DNA of 6,916 nt from an uncultured bacterium (GTDB taxonomy: Bacteria > Verrucomicrobiota > Kiritimatiellia > CAIKKV01 > CAITUY01): positions 1 to 6,916 of the forward strand of contig CAIZMS010000179.1 in assembly GCA_903934155.1 (NCBI GenBank), read 5' to 3'. Under the pieces are notes generated by a model, which searched no databases, was not told the DNA's origin, and saw nothing but the letters and a program-made list of their open reading frames with translations. Positions 1 to 6,004 of the stretch are shown here, in pieces. Every line of letters begins with the position of its first letter. Within the stretch, counting starts at the first letter, position 1. The translations under genes were made by a program, and so were the position numbers.

Positions 1-1108
1 ATAGGAATAACCCCAGTCCGATCAGTCCGTATTCTTCCAGGAATTGGGCCCAGTCGTTATGGGCCTCGAAGGAATGATACTGGTTGTTGGGGAAGGTTGG
101 CCATCGGCCCGTGATACGATTCCCGTCCGACGAAGGTGCGAAATGGGGCCAAAGGCTGGAATGCATTCCGGGACCGACACCGATCCACGGCGCGGTTTTC
201 CAGGCGCGAAGCGCCGCAGACGACATTTGAAATCGATCAGAATGTTCGAGGGCGGTCCAAGGGTATTCCTTGAACCGCTTCACATAATGTCCTCCCAAAA
301 GCGCGAAGGCCGATATCGCCACCGTCAGAGTGGCGAGGCCGAGGCCGCGTACAATCCACCTGGCTTTCCGGGGCCAGGACATCGTGCAAAGCATGAGAGC
401 GGTTGCCACCACGATTCCGGCAACAATGCCGCCTCCCCGTGAGCGGCTGAAGACAATCCCGCAGAGTGCCAGCCCGGCGAGACTCATGGCCAGCATCCGC
501 TGCACGCGTGTCGATGACCGAACCAGGAGAAGTGCCATGGCCATGGCTAATGCCAACTCCATTAGTCCGGAAAAATGGTCGGGGCAAAAATAACTTCCCG
601 TGGCCCGATGGTATCCATTTTGATATTGCGGGAACCCTGGCACCCACAACACTTTTGCATTTCCCGCAAGAAGGTGGTTGGCAATGCCGTATAGGCCCAG
701 AAGCCCAAGGTTAATCATGATTAGTATGATCAGAGTTCGGTGCCGTGCCTCGGGTACTCCTGTTGCGACGATGAGTCCGAGGAGAAATGGGGTGAGTTGC
801 AGAAGAAAGCTGCGCTCCGCATCCATGGGAACATCCGCCTGGATGGCCCGGATCAGCGCATAGATCAGGAAAGGTGCCCAGGCCATGGCAAGGCTGTAGA
901 CCAGCGTGGACAGATTAAGACGGCGGGTTCCGAGAAAGGCTGAGAGCATGAGTCTGATTCCGTAACAGGCCGTGGTGAGGAAGATGCAGGATACGAAAGG
1001 CCAGAACCACCAGATCTCCCAGGCTCCAAAGAACCATGTCGAGCCAATGCCGATAAACGCGATCAGGCCGAAAAGGACAGTCCCTAATATGGAATCGAGT
1101 CTTTGCAT
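1..1108 (-). CDS. O-antigen ligase/polymerase family membrane protein, C-terminus cut by window edge
   Basis: The minus-strand frame is open from an ATG at 1106-1108 to the left edge: 369 codons with no stop. The protein is very hydrophobic, with many predicted membrane spans. An N-terminal set lies at residues 8-58, and others near 66-90, 101-117, 124-146, 179-196, 205-222, 226-243 and 253-272. Wzy_C-type (O-antigen ligase superfamily) signatures appear in order: ATGSYFCPDHFSG at 169-181, FSRSRGGG at 220-227, RAWKTAPWIGVGPGMHS at 301-317, and AHNDWAQFLEEYGLIG at 349-364, with the conserved His at 350. This family joins or polymerises undecaprenyl-linked glycans at the periplasmic face of the inner membrane, and some members glycosylate proteins. 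Which of these applies here cannot be told. No strong ribosome site precedes the ATG, so the exact start is uncertain. The gene is divergent from the arsR-like gene. Family assignment is confident; acceptor and substrate are unknown. Confidence 0.88.
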   Translation of the reverse strand, partial: MQRLDSILGTVLFGLIAFIGIGSTWFFGAWEIWWFWPFVSCIFLTTACYGIRLMLSAFLGTRRLNLSTLVYSLAMAWAPFLIYALIRAIQADVPMDAERSFLLQLTPFLLGLIVATGVPEARHRTLIILIMINLGLLGLYGIANHLLAGNAKVLWVPGFPQYQNGYHRATGSYFCPDHFSGLMELALAMAMALLLVRSSTRVQRMLAMSLAGLALCGIVFSRSRGGGIVAGIVVATALMLCTMSWPRKARWIVRGLGLATLTVAISAFALLGGHYVKRFKEYPWTALEHSDRFQMSSAALRAWKTAPWIGVGPGMHSSLWPHFAPSSDGNRITGRWPTFPNNQYHSFEAHNDWAQFLEEYGLIGLGLFL

Positions 1109-1177
1109 ACTTGAAGAGGGTAGAAAAGTAAGCGGGCAAGGCTTTTCAAGCAAGCCCGTAAAAGCAAAAGCGCCATA

Positions 1178-1205
1178 TTGACATATAGCGATATTATGAT
1201 ATATT
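1178..1205 (+). promoter_or_regulatory. Sigma70-type promoter for the ArsR gene
   Basis: A perfect -35 hexamer TTGACA (1178-1183), a 16-base spacer and a -10 hexamer TATATT (1200-1205, 5 of 6 consensus bases) lie directly in front of the ArsR start codon at 1213. The -10 ends only 7 bases before that ATG, so transcription should begin at or next to it and the message would be leaderless or nearly so. No Shine-Dalgarno sequence precedes the ATG, which agrees with this. The transcript probably continues into the sulfur-transfer fusion gene. Confidence 0.65.
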
Positions 1206-1207
1206 AA
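1178..1207. promoter_or_regulatory. Candidate ArsR operator, imperfect dyad over the promoter
   Basis: TTGACATAT (1178-1186) and ATATATTAA (1199-1207) form an inverted repeat matching at 7 of 9 positions around a 12-base centre. The dyad covers the -35, the spacer and the -10, so a bound dimer would block RNA polymerase. That is how ArsR-family repressors usually act on their own promoters. The assignment is inferred from position and symmetry. The region is AT-rich, so some symmetry could be chance. Confidence 0.4.
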
Positions 1208-1212
1208 CGGCC

Positions 1213-1578
1213 ATGAAAGTAAACGAAACCTGTTCACCGGAATTGTCGATGGACCTTCTTGAGCGAATGGCTGGTGCGCTGAAAATCCTGGCGCATCCGT
1301 GCCGCTTGAAATTGGCCGAGATTCTCCAGCGTGAGGGAGAGGCTCCGGTTCATGCGGTCATGACTCGTCTCATGCTTCCGCAAGCGACCATTTCCCAGCA
1401 TCTGAACCAGATGCGGCGGGCCGGGTTGGTCAAGGCTTCCCGCCGGGGTAAAGAGGTCTGGTATAGCATAGCCGACCCCAGTGCTTTGACGATTTTGGAT
1501 TGTATCAGAAGGAAGCAGGATGGGGGGAGAATTCCGAATTCAGAATTCAGAATCCAGAATGCGGAATCCAAGCGATAG
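1213..1578 (+). CDS. ArsR-family winged-helix repressor, possible thiol/persulfide sensor
   Basis: The product is 121 residues, typical of ArsR/SmtB repressors, which act as cytoplasmic dimers. The core runs from about residue 14 to 101: ALKILAHPCRLKLAEIL at 22-38 (helix 2 region), the recognition segment LPQATISQHLNQMRRAGLV at 55-73, and the wing SRRGKEVWYSI at 76-86. There is no ELCVC metal-binding box of arsenic-sensing ArsR. Cysteines sit at 7, 30 and 97, so a reversible thiol switch is possible; this is inference. An alternative start at Met13 (1249), with a weak GGA ahead of it, would drop Cys7. Residues from about 106 onward are encoded by a tandem 7-bp repeat and read as two near-identical 7-residue units, IPNSEFR and IQNAESK; they are probably not part of the fold. 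The gene lies 105 bases upstream of the reductase-rhodanese-TusA-DsrE2 fusion gene and probably controls it and itself. Family is confident; the inducer is not known. Confidence 0.88.
   Translation: MKVNETCSPELSMDLLERMAGALKILAHPCRLKLAEILQREGEAPVHAVMTRLMLPQATISQHLNQMRRAGLVKASRRGKEVWYSIADPSALTILDCIRRKQDGGRIPNSEFRIQNAESKR
1529..1570 (+). repeat. Left arm: six tandem 7-bp GAATNNN units
   Basis: Six head-to-tail heptamers fill these 42 bases exactly. In order they are GAATTCC, GAATTCA, GAATTCA, GAATCCA, GAATGCG and GAATCCA. The array lies inside the 3' end of the arsR-like gene and supplies its last codons. Because 7 is not a multiple of 3, three units encode one 7-residue peptide period. The right arm downstream carries the same motif in reverse complement. 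Confidence 0.85.
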
Positions 1579-1618
1579 CGGGAGACCGGCAAGAATTGAA
1601 AATCACATGAAATCCGTA

Positions 1619-1653
1619 TTTATTCTGGATTCTGACTCCTGGATTCTGGATTC
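1619..1653 (-). repeat. Right arm: inverted 7-bp units facing the left arm
   Basis: Read on the minus strand the units are GAATCCA, GAATCCA, GGAGTCA, GAATCCA and GAATAAA. Units at 1626-1653 can pair with the left arm at 1543-1570 to give a 28-bp stem with 23 Watson-Crick pairs, 2 G-U wobbles and 3 mismatches, closing a 55-base loop (1571-1625). The hairpin ends 20 bases before the ribosome site of the fusion gene. It could protect or attenuate the two-gene message, or be a passive repetitive element. No T-run follows, so it is not a standard intrinsic terminator. Confidence 0.75.
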
Positions 1654-1673
1654 CCAGAGTGAATATACAGCAG

Positions 1674-1680
1674 AAGGAAG
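1674..1680 (+). promoter_or_regulatory. Ribosome binding site of the fusion gene
   Basis: AAGGAAG ends three bases before the ATG at 1684; its AGGA core ends five bases before. This fixes the start of the 820-residue protein and agrees with the FAD-binding motif starting at residue 7. Confidence 0.7.
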
Positions 1681-1683
1681 AGC

Positions 1684-4146
1684 ATGAAGGTCATTGTCAT
1701 AGGTGGTGTGGCGGCGGGGATGTCAGCGGCGGCGCGGACGCGGCGTCTGGATGAATCTGCGGAAATTGTGGTTCTGGAACGAAGTCAGCATGTCTCTTTT
1801 GCGAATTGCGGTCTGCCTTACCATGTGGGGGGTGTCATTAAGGATCGTGACAGTCTGCTTCTGCAAACGCCCCAGAGCCTGAAGGCGTCCTTGAACCTGG
1901 ATGTGCGAGTCGGCCATGAAGTCCGGGGCATTGATCGTCAACGCAAGACCGTGCATGTCATGGCGCTTGAGTCCGGGCGGGAATATGATGAAGTCTACGA
2001 TAAGCTGGTTTTAGCACCGGGATCTCTTCCCATTAGGCCTAATCTTTCAGGAATAGAACATCCGGGAATACTGGTGCTGCGTAATATCGAGGATATGGAT
2101 CGAATCAAGGCGAGAGTGGAGGGTGGGGCCCGAAGCGCTATTGTCATTGGGGGTGGCTACATTGGTGTGGAGATGGCCGAAAATCTCCGCGAACGGGGAC
2201 TGAAGGTTGATCTTGTGGAAATGGCGGATCAGGTTATCCCCCCGCTGGACCGCGAGATGGCCCGCGACCTCGAAATCCACATGCGGGACCATGGAATTGA
2301 CCTGCATCTCGGGCTCGCCGCGTCCGCTTTTCACGATGCGACCGGTCAGGTTTCCGTGGAATTGACCAATGGGAAAGCCATCACCGCCGATTTCGCCATT
2401 CTGGCCGCTGGCGTGCGTCCGGATACCCAGTTGGCCCGTTCCGCCGGTCTTGACCTCGGGCCCCGGGGCGGCATCCAGGTGGATGCGCATCTGCGCACAT
2501 CTGATCCTGATGTTTATGCCGCAGGCGATGCCATTGAAGTGGTGGACATGATCACCGGTCTTCCTGCTCTTATTCCCCTGGCAGGGCCGGCCAACCGGCA
2601 GGGTCGGATTGTCGGCGAGAATATCTGCGGGCGGGATACCACCTACAGTTCAAATCAGGGAACGGCCATCGTCAAGGTGTTCGATATGACGGGTGGGGGC
2701 ACCGGGGCTTCGGAAAAATCGCTCAAAAAAGCGGGTAGGTCATACTTGAAGATTTACCTGCATCCTTCCGGCCATGCAGGCTATTATCCCGGGACGGCGC
2801 CCTTGCACATCAAGGTGTTGTTTGAGCCCGGTTCGGGAAAACTTTTGGGTGCCCAGGTTGTCGGGTACGACGGAGTGGATAAACGTCTGGACGTTTTCGC
2901 CACCGCCATCCGGGCCGGAATGAGTGTCGCCGACCTTCAACATCTGGAGTTGGCCTATGCTCCGCCTTATGGATCCGCCAAGGATCCCGTCAATATGGCC
3001 GGTTTCATTGGCGATAATCTCCTGAAGGGGGATTTGAGCTTGTGGTATGCCGAGGACTTTCCCGCCAAAACCGTACAGGGGATGATCTTGGACGTTCGAA
3101 GTCCTCAGGAATATGAACTTTGGCATATTCCCGGGGCGGTCAATATTCCACTGGGAAAATTGCGTTCGCAAATTGACAGGATTCCCCGCGACAAGCCGGT
3201 CTTTGTCTATTGCCGGGTCGGATTCCGAAGTTATCTGGCCTATCGTCTGTTAAAGCAACGCGGGATATCAGGAGCGACAATGTTGGCCGGCGGTTCACTG
3301 ACCTTTCAAAGTGTCCATGACTCTCCCCTGCCGCCGGGGCAGCCACCTCCTGAAAAACCACAGGCTTCACTTCCCTATGCTGAGGAACCCGTCCTGCCAG
3401 CCTCCCCTTCGGGCGGAAAAACAGTTGAGGCGGATTGCTGCGGATTGCAGTGTCCCGGGCCGATCAAACGGTTAAAGGACGAAATGGATCGGCTTTTGCC
3501 GGGTGATCAGCTCAAAATCTGCGCTACGGATCCGGGATTCGTCAACGATGCTCCTGCATGGTGCCTGAAGAACGGTCACGAAATCATTCAAATACGCAAA
3601 GCCGGAGCCAAAATTGAGGCGGTTATTCGGAAGGGAAACCCTGTGACCCGGATGATAGGGCTTCAATCGTCAGGGAAGGATAAGAAGACCTTTGTTATTT
3701 TCTCCGGCGACCTCGACAAAGTCATGGCGGGTTTTGTCATGGCCAACGGCGCCATCGCCATGGGGAGTGAAGTGACCCTGTTCTTTACCTTCTGGGGACT
3801 CAACGCACTCAGGAAGCCCGGTCCTCAGGCGGCGGGTAAGGGGCTGCTGGACACACTGTTCGGGTGGATGATGCCGAAGGGCACTGAAGCCCTGACGTTG
3901 TCCAAAATGAACATGATGGGCATGGGAACAGCCATGATGAAATATGTCATGAAGCAAAAGAATGTGGAAAGTCTATCCGTCCTGATGGCCGCCGCCAGAG
4001 CGGGTGGCGCCAAACTGGTCGCCTGTACGATGTCCATGGATGTCATGGGAATCAAGCAGGAAGAACTGGTGGACGGCATTGAACTGGGCGGTGTCGCCGC
4101 CTTCCTCAACGAGGCCGACGAGTCCAATGTGACGATGTTCATTTAG
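1684..4146 (+). CDS. Four-domain sulfur-transfer flavoprotein: CoA-disulfide/persulfide reductase-rhodanese-TusA-DsrE2
   Basis: An 820-residue cytoplasmic fusion. Residues 1-445 are a CoA-disulfide reductase/NADH persulfide reductase (Npsr-like) module: FAD motif GGVAAG (7-12), redox Cys42 in SFANCGLPYH, nucleotide motif GGGYIG (156-161), FAD-contact AAGD (279-282), and the family tyrosines Y367 (AGYYPG) and Y425 (AYAPPYGSAKDPVN). Residues about 455-545 are a rhodanese with active-site loop CRVGFRS and Cys510. A Pro-rich linker (548-578) leads to a TusA domain (581-650) with CPGP at 590-593 and extra cysteines 585, 586, 613 and 627. Residues 667-820 are a DsrE2-type domain with a Met-rich segment (728-757) and CTMSMDVMGI carrying Cys781. 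The family reduces CoA disulfides, persulfides or polysulfides with NAD(P)H; rhodanese, TusA and DsrE2 pass sulfane sulfur between cysteines. I infer detoxification or assimilation of sulfane sulfur, under control of the upstream ArsR protein. Direction of sulfur flow and true substrate are unknown. Confidence 0.93.
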   Translation: MKVIVIGGVAAGMSAAARTRRLDESAEIVVLERSQHVSFANCGLPYHVGGVIKDRDSLLLQTPQSLKASLNLDVRVGHEVRGIDRQRKTVHVMALESGREYDEVYDKLVLAPGSLPIRPNLSGIEHPGILVLRNIEDMDRIKARVEGGARSAIVIGGGYIGVEMAENLRERGLKVDLVEMADQVIPPLDREMARDLEIHMRDHGIDLHLGLAASAFHDATGQVSVELTNGKAITADFAILAAGVRPDTQLARSAGLDLGPRGGIQVDAHLRTSDPDVYAAGDAIEVVDMITGLPALIPLAGPANRQGRIVGENICGRDTTYSSNQGTAIVKVFDMTGGGTGASEKSLKKAGRSYLKIYLHPSGHAGYYPGTAPLHIKVLFEPGSGKLLGAQVVGYDGVDKRLDVFATAIRAGMSVADLQHLELAYAPPYGSAKDPVNMAGFIGDNLLKGDLSLWYAEDFPAKTVQGMILDVRSPQEYELWHIPGAVNIPLGKLRSQIDRIPRDKPVFVYCRVGFRSYLAYRLLKQRGISGATMLAGGSLTFQSVHDSPLPPGQPPPEKPQASLPYAEEPVLPASPSGGKTVEADCCGLQCPGPIKRLKDEMDRLLPGDQLKICATDPGFVNDAPAWCLKNGHEIIQIRKAGAKIEAVIRKGNPVTRMIGLQSSGKDKKTFVIFSGDLDKVMAGFVMANGAIAMGSEVTLFFTFWGLNALRKPGPQAAGKGLLDTLFGWMMPKGTEALTLSKMNMMGMGTAMMKYVMKQKNVESLSVLMAAARAGGAKLVACTMSMDVMGIKQEELVDGIELGGVAAFLNEADESNVTMFI

Positions 4147-4302
4147 TCATTTTTGATATTTGTCCTCCTGGTGTTTGACACAACTACCTCGTTTTTGCAC
4201 ACTGTCTTCCGTGAAGCCGCCTATTCCGGTTGGTTGAGACGGGTGTGAACCCATGCCGCCAGAAAAGCGATTTCTTGTCAGTTCAGTTTGATCGGAATGA
4301 CT
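4147..4302. other. Intergenic region before the lipoprotein gene
   Basis: These 156 bases separate the fusion gene from the lipoprotein gene on the same strand. A perfect TTGACA lies at 4175-4180, but at 16 to 18 bases spacing only poor -10 sequences follow (for example CACACT at 4198-4203), so a promoter is possible but not supported. The only hairpin seen near the fusion gene's stop is the very short GTGT-TTG-ACAC (4171-4181), without a T-tract. I see no small gene or RNA here. Confidence 0.4.
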
Positions 4303-5334
4303 ATGCACAAGAAAATGATTCAGAGTGGATGGGGTTTTTGCGCACTGGTGGCATCAATCACGTTTTTGCTGGCGGTGGGTCTGGCTGGATGTAAGAGGGA
4401 AGCCGCACAGGCCACAGGCTCGGAGAAGGTTTACCGTATTGCCTTCGCTTCCTTTGGGCCGGATCCGGCGGCTGATGTCGCCATAAAGGGATATATCGAC
4501 GGACTACGTGGCGAGGGAATCGAGGAGGGGAAGAACCTGGTTGTGTTGCGCAGGCATGGTTCGGGCGAGATCGCCCAGTTGCCCGCGATGATGCAGTCGC
4601 TGGAAGCGCAGGGGTTGGATCTGATCATTCCTATGTCAACTCCGGGGCTGGCAGCGGCGTTTGGGGCGGTCAAAAGAACTCCTATGGTTTTCGTCTATAC
4701 CTATGACCCCCTTGGCGCCGGAGCTGGTAAAAGTTTTGAGGAGCATCTCCCGCATGTCACCGGCGTGGCCTCATTTCCTCCGATCGAGGGAACCATTGAT
4801 TTGATTTTTCAGCTTTTCCCTAATGTCCGGAAGGTGGGGACCATCTACAACGCGTCTGAGGCCAATTCGGTCAAGGCCGTTGGTGTGGCGCGTGAATTGT
4901 TCAAGGCCAAGGGCGTAACGCTGGAGGAGATTTCAATTGCGGGAACGGGTGAAGTGTTCATGGGGGCTCAGGCACTGGTTGCCCGTAGTCCGGATGTGGT
5001 TTGGGTAACGGGTGATAACACGGTGTTGCAGGCACTCGAAGGCGTCATCAAGCCGGTTGCGGGTGCGAAATTGCCGCTGATTCTGAATGATCCTGAATTT
5101 GTTGACCGTGGCGCCCTGGCAGGTGTGGGCATTGGTTGGCATGAGAGCGGAATGGCGGCTGGGAAAATGGCCGCCCGGGTTCTGCGGGGCGAGAGTCCAG
5201 CAGGCATCCCCATTGTATCGCTTTCCCAGCGCAATGTTGTGCTCAACCATGCGGTTGCCGCAAAATTGGGCGTGGTCTTCCCGCCAGACTTGGTGAAGGA
5301 AGTCGGTGCGGGTGCCCCCGTTAGCAGCAAATAA
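4303..5334 (+). CDS. ABC-type substrate-binding lipoprotein (ABC_sub_bind family)
   Basis: The product is 343 residues from the ATG at 4303. Upstream in-frame starts exist at TTG 4288 and ATG 4297; 4303 is preferred because a GGA (4294-4296) precedes it by 6 bases and it gives a normal signal peptide. That signal has a Lys-Lys n-region, a hydrophobic stretch and the lipobox LAGC, so Cys30 should be lipidated and the protein anchored outside the cytoplasmic membrane. The mature part has the two-lobed PF04392 pattern: YRIAFASFGPDP at the start, IIPMSTPGLAAA and VFVYTYDPLGAG in lobe one, VRKVGTIYNASEANS at the hinge, PLILNDPEFV and GIGWHESGMAAGKMAARVL in lobe two. Family members bind small solutes, for example aromatic amino acids in TrpX-type systems; the ligand here is unknown. 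No permease or ATPase gene adjoins it, since the next gene is convergent, so it is an orphan or serves a transporter encoded elsewhere. Confidence 0.87.
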   Translation: MHKKMIQSGWGFCALVASITFLLAVGLAGCKREAAQATGSEKVYRIAFASFGPDPAADVAIKGYIDGLRGEGIEEGKNLVVLRRHGSGEIAQLPAMMQSLEAQGLDLIIPMSTPGLAAAFGAVKRTPMVFVYTYDPLGAGAGKSFEEHLPHVTGVASFPPIEGTIDLIFQLFPNVRKVGTIYNASEANSVKAVGVARELFKAKGVTLEEISIAGTGEVFMGAQALVARSPDVVWVTGDNTVLQALEGVIKPVAGAKLPLILNDPEFVDRGALAGVGIGWHESGMAAGKMAARVLRGESPAGIPIVSLSQRNVVLNHAVAAKLGVVFPPDLVKEVGAGAPVSSK

Positions 5335-5336
5335 GA

Positions 5337-5358
5337 AGGTCTTTCGAACGGCAGACCT
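5337..5358. other. Short inverted repeat between convergent genes
   Basis: AGGTCT (5337-5342) and AGACCT (5353-5358) are perfect complements around a 10-base loop, filling the gap between the lipoprotein stop and the Crp/Fnr stop. No T-run follows on either strand, so it is at best a weak or Rho-assisted end or a 3'-end stabilising hairpin. Confidence 0.35.
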
Positions 5359-5989
5359 ATGCCGAATGACGGGTCACGGTTTTTCCTGACCATGTCAGGA
5401 TTTTCCGTTTATTCAGTTTAAGGATCAGGCGCGAAAGGGTCTCGGGGGTTGTTCCGATTGCTGCTGCCAGATCCTTTTTGGAGAAGGGGAGGGTGACGAC
5501 TTTCTGGTTTCCAAACTGTTCCTTCAGGAACCAGAGTAGCCGGCCTTCGACATCGTGGGCCTGTTGCTGGACAATCCGTTCCGCCAGATAGCGCTGCTTT
5601 CGCATCAGCATGGCGATGAAGTCGTTTCGGAAAGAAAGCGTATTCAACAACTGATGCATCTCGGCTCGGGGAAAGACAATCACATCGCTGGATGAAAGCG
5701 CCACGGCGGTGACCGGATAGCTCTCCCGTTCAAACAGGACGACTTCGGCGAAGACTTCACTGGGTTGCACGATCTTGATGACAACCTCATGGCCGTCCGG
5801 TGTGGCTTTGTGAAGCTGAATGGCGCCCCGCTTGAGCAGATAGATGGCCCTTCCAGGTTCACCCTCGCGGAACAGAATATCCCGCTTCTTCAATTCTTTC
5901 ATGCTGGCAATCGTGGCCAACGCCTTCAGGGTGTCACGTGTGAGATCCTTGAAAAAATTGCTTTCAGCAAGAAAATGATATCCAAGCAT
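5357..5989 (-). CDS. Crp/Fnr-family transcriptional regulator, cysteine-free
   Basis: The product is 210 residues, normal for the family. Residues about 8-125 form the cyclic-nucleotide-binding-type beta barrel (for example KKRDILFREGEPGRAIYLLKRG at 34-55, given here as its span; key Gly at 43, 46 and 55). A dimer helix follows at about 120-146. The C-terminal helix-turn-helix lies at 168-196 (FSKKDLAAAIGTTPETLSRL at 169-188), with recognition helix near 180-192. There are no cysteines at all, so an Fnr-type iron-sulfur cluster is excluded. The pocket segment 81-98 (ERESYPVTAVA) lacks the Arg-Ser pair that binds the cAMP phosphate in E. coli CRP, so cAMP is unlikely to be the ligand; this last point is inference. 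Start ATG 5989 has AAAGGGG eight bases upstream. The gene follows recQ by 13 bases and probably shares its transcript. Target genes are not evident here. Confidence 0.9.
   Translation of the reverse strand: MLGYHFLAESNFFKDLTRDTLKALATIASMKELKKRDILFREGEPGRAIYLLKRGAIQLHKATPDGHEVVIKIVQPSEVFAEVVLFERESYPVTAVALSSSDVIVFPRAEMHQLLNTLSFRNDFIAMLMRKQRYLAERIVQQQAHDVEGRLLWFLKEQFGNQKVVTLPFSKKDLAAAIGTTPETLSRLILKLNKRKILTWSGKTVTRHSA
5384..5404 (+). terminator. Candidate intrinsic terminator for the lipoprotein gene
   Basis: TCCTGAC (5384-5390) and GTCAGGA (5394-5400) form a perfect 7-bp stem with a 3-base loop, followed by TTTT at 5401-5404 and further T's after CCG. It lies 50 bases past the lipoprotein stop, inside the 3' coding end of the convergent Crp/Fnr gene. 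On the minus strand A's follow the hairpin, so it should act only on plus-strand transcripts. The T-tract is short, so strength is uncertain. Confidence 0.5.
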
Positions 5990-5997
5990 GTCGTTGA

Positions 5998-6004
5998 CCC
6001 CTTT
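5998..6004 (-). promoter_or_regulatory. Ribosome binding site overlapping the recQ stop
   Basis: On the minus strand AAAGGGG lies eight bases before the Crp/Fnr ATG and shares bases with the recQ stop codon TAA (6003-6005). This supports the 5989 start and suggests translational coupling between recQ and the regulator. Confidence 0.6.

Noticed and set aside
44..943. Several plus-strand open frames of 60 to 130 codons over the left quarter
   Set aside because: They lie opposite a single long minus-strand frame with clear O-antigen-ligase motifs and membrane spans; their translations resemble no family and have no ribosome sites.
237..1139. Minus-strand frames at 237-647 and 915-1139 that might suggest a frameshifted gene
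   Set aside because: They are in other frames of the same strand. The true frame is uninterrupted from 1108 to the left edge, so no frameshift is needed.
1529..1653. CRISPR array
   Set aside because: The unit is only 7 bp, contiguous without spacers, and the second array is inverted.
1529..1653. Insertion sequence or miniature transposon with target duplication
   Set aside because: No transposase is present, and the bases flanking the arms show no matching direct repeat. A repeat-derived element remains possible but not as a standard transposon.
1723..4142. Minus-strand open frames opposite the fusion gene, up to 147 codons
   Set aside because: They are complementary shadows of a well-supported multi-domain protein and show no recognisable motifs.
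4175..4203. Promoter with TTGACA ahead of the lipoprotein gene
   Set aside because: No acceptable -10 lies at 16 to 18 bases spacing, so it is recorded only as a possibility in the intergenic entry.
4288..4302. TTG at 4288 as start of the lipoprotein gene
   Set aside because: ATG at 4303 has a GGA at proper spacing and still leaves a complete signal peptide; the extra five residues add nothing expected of a signal n-region.
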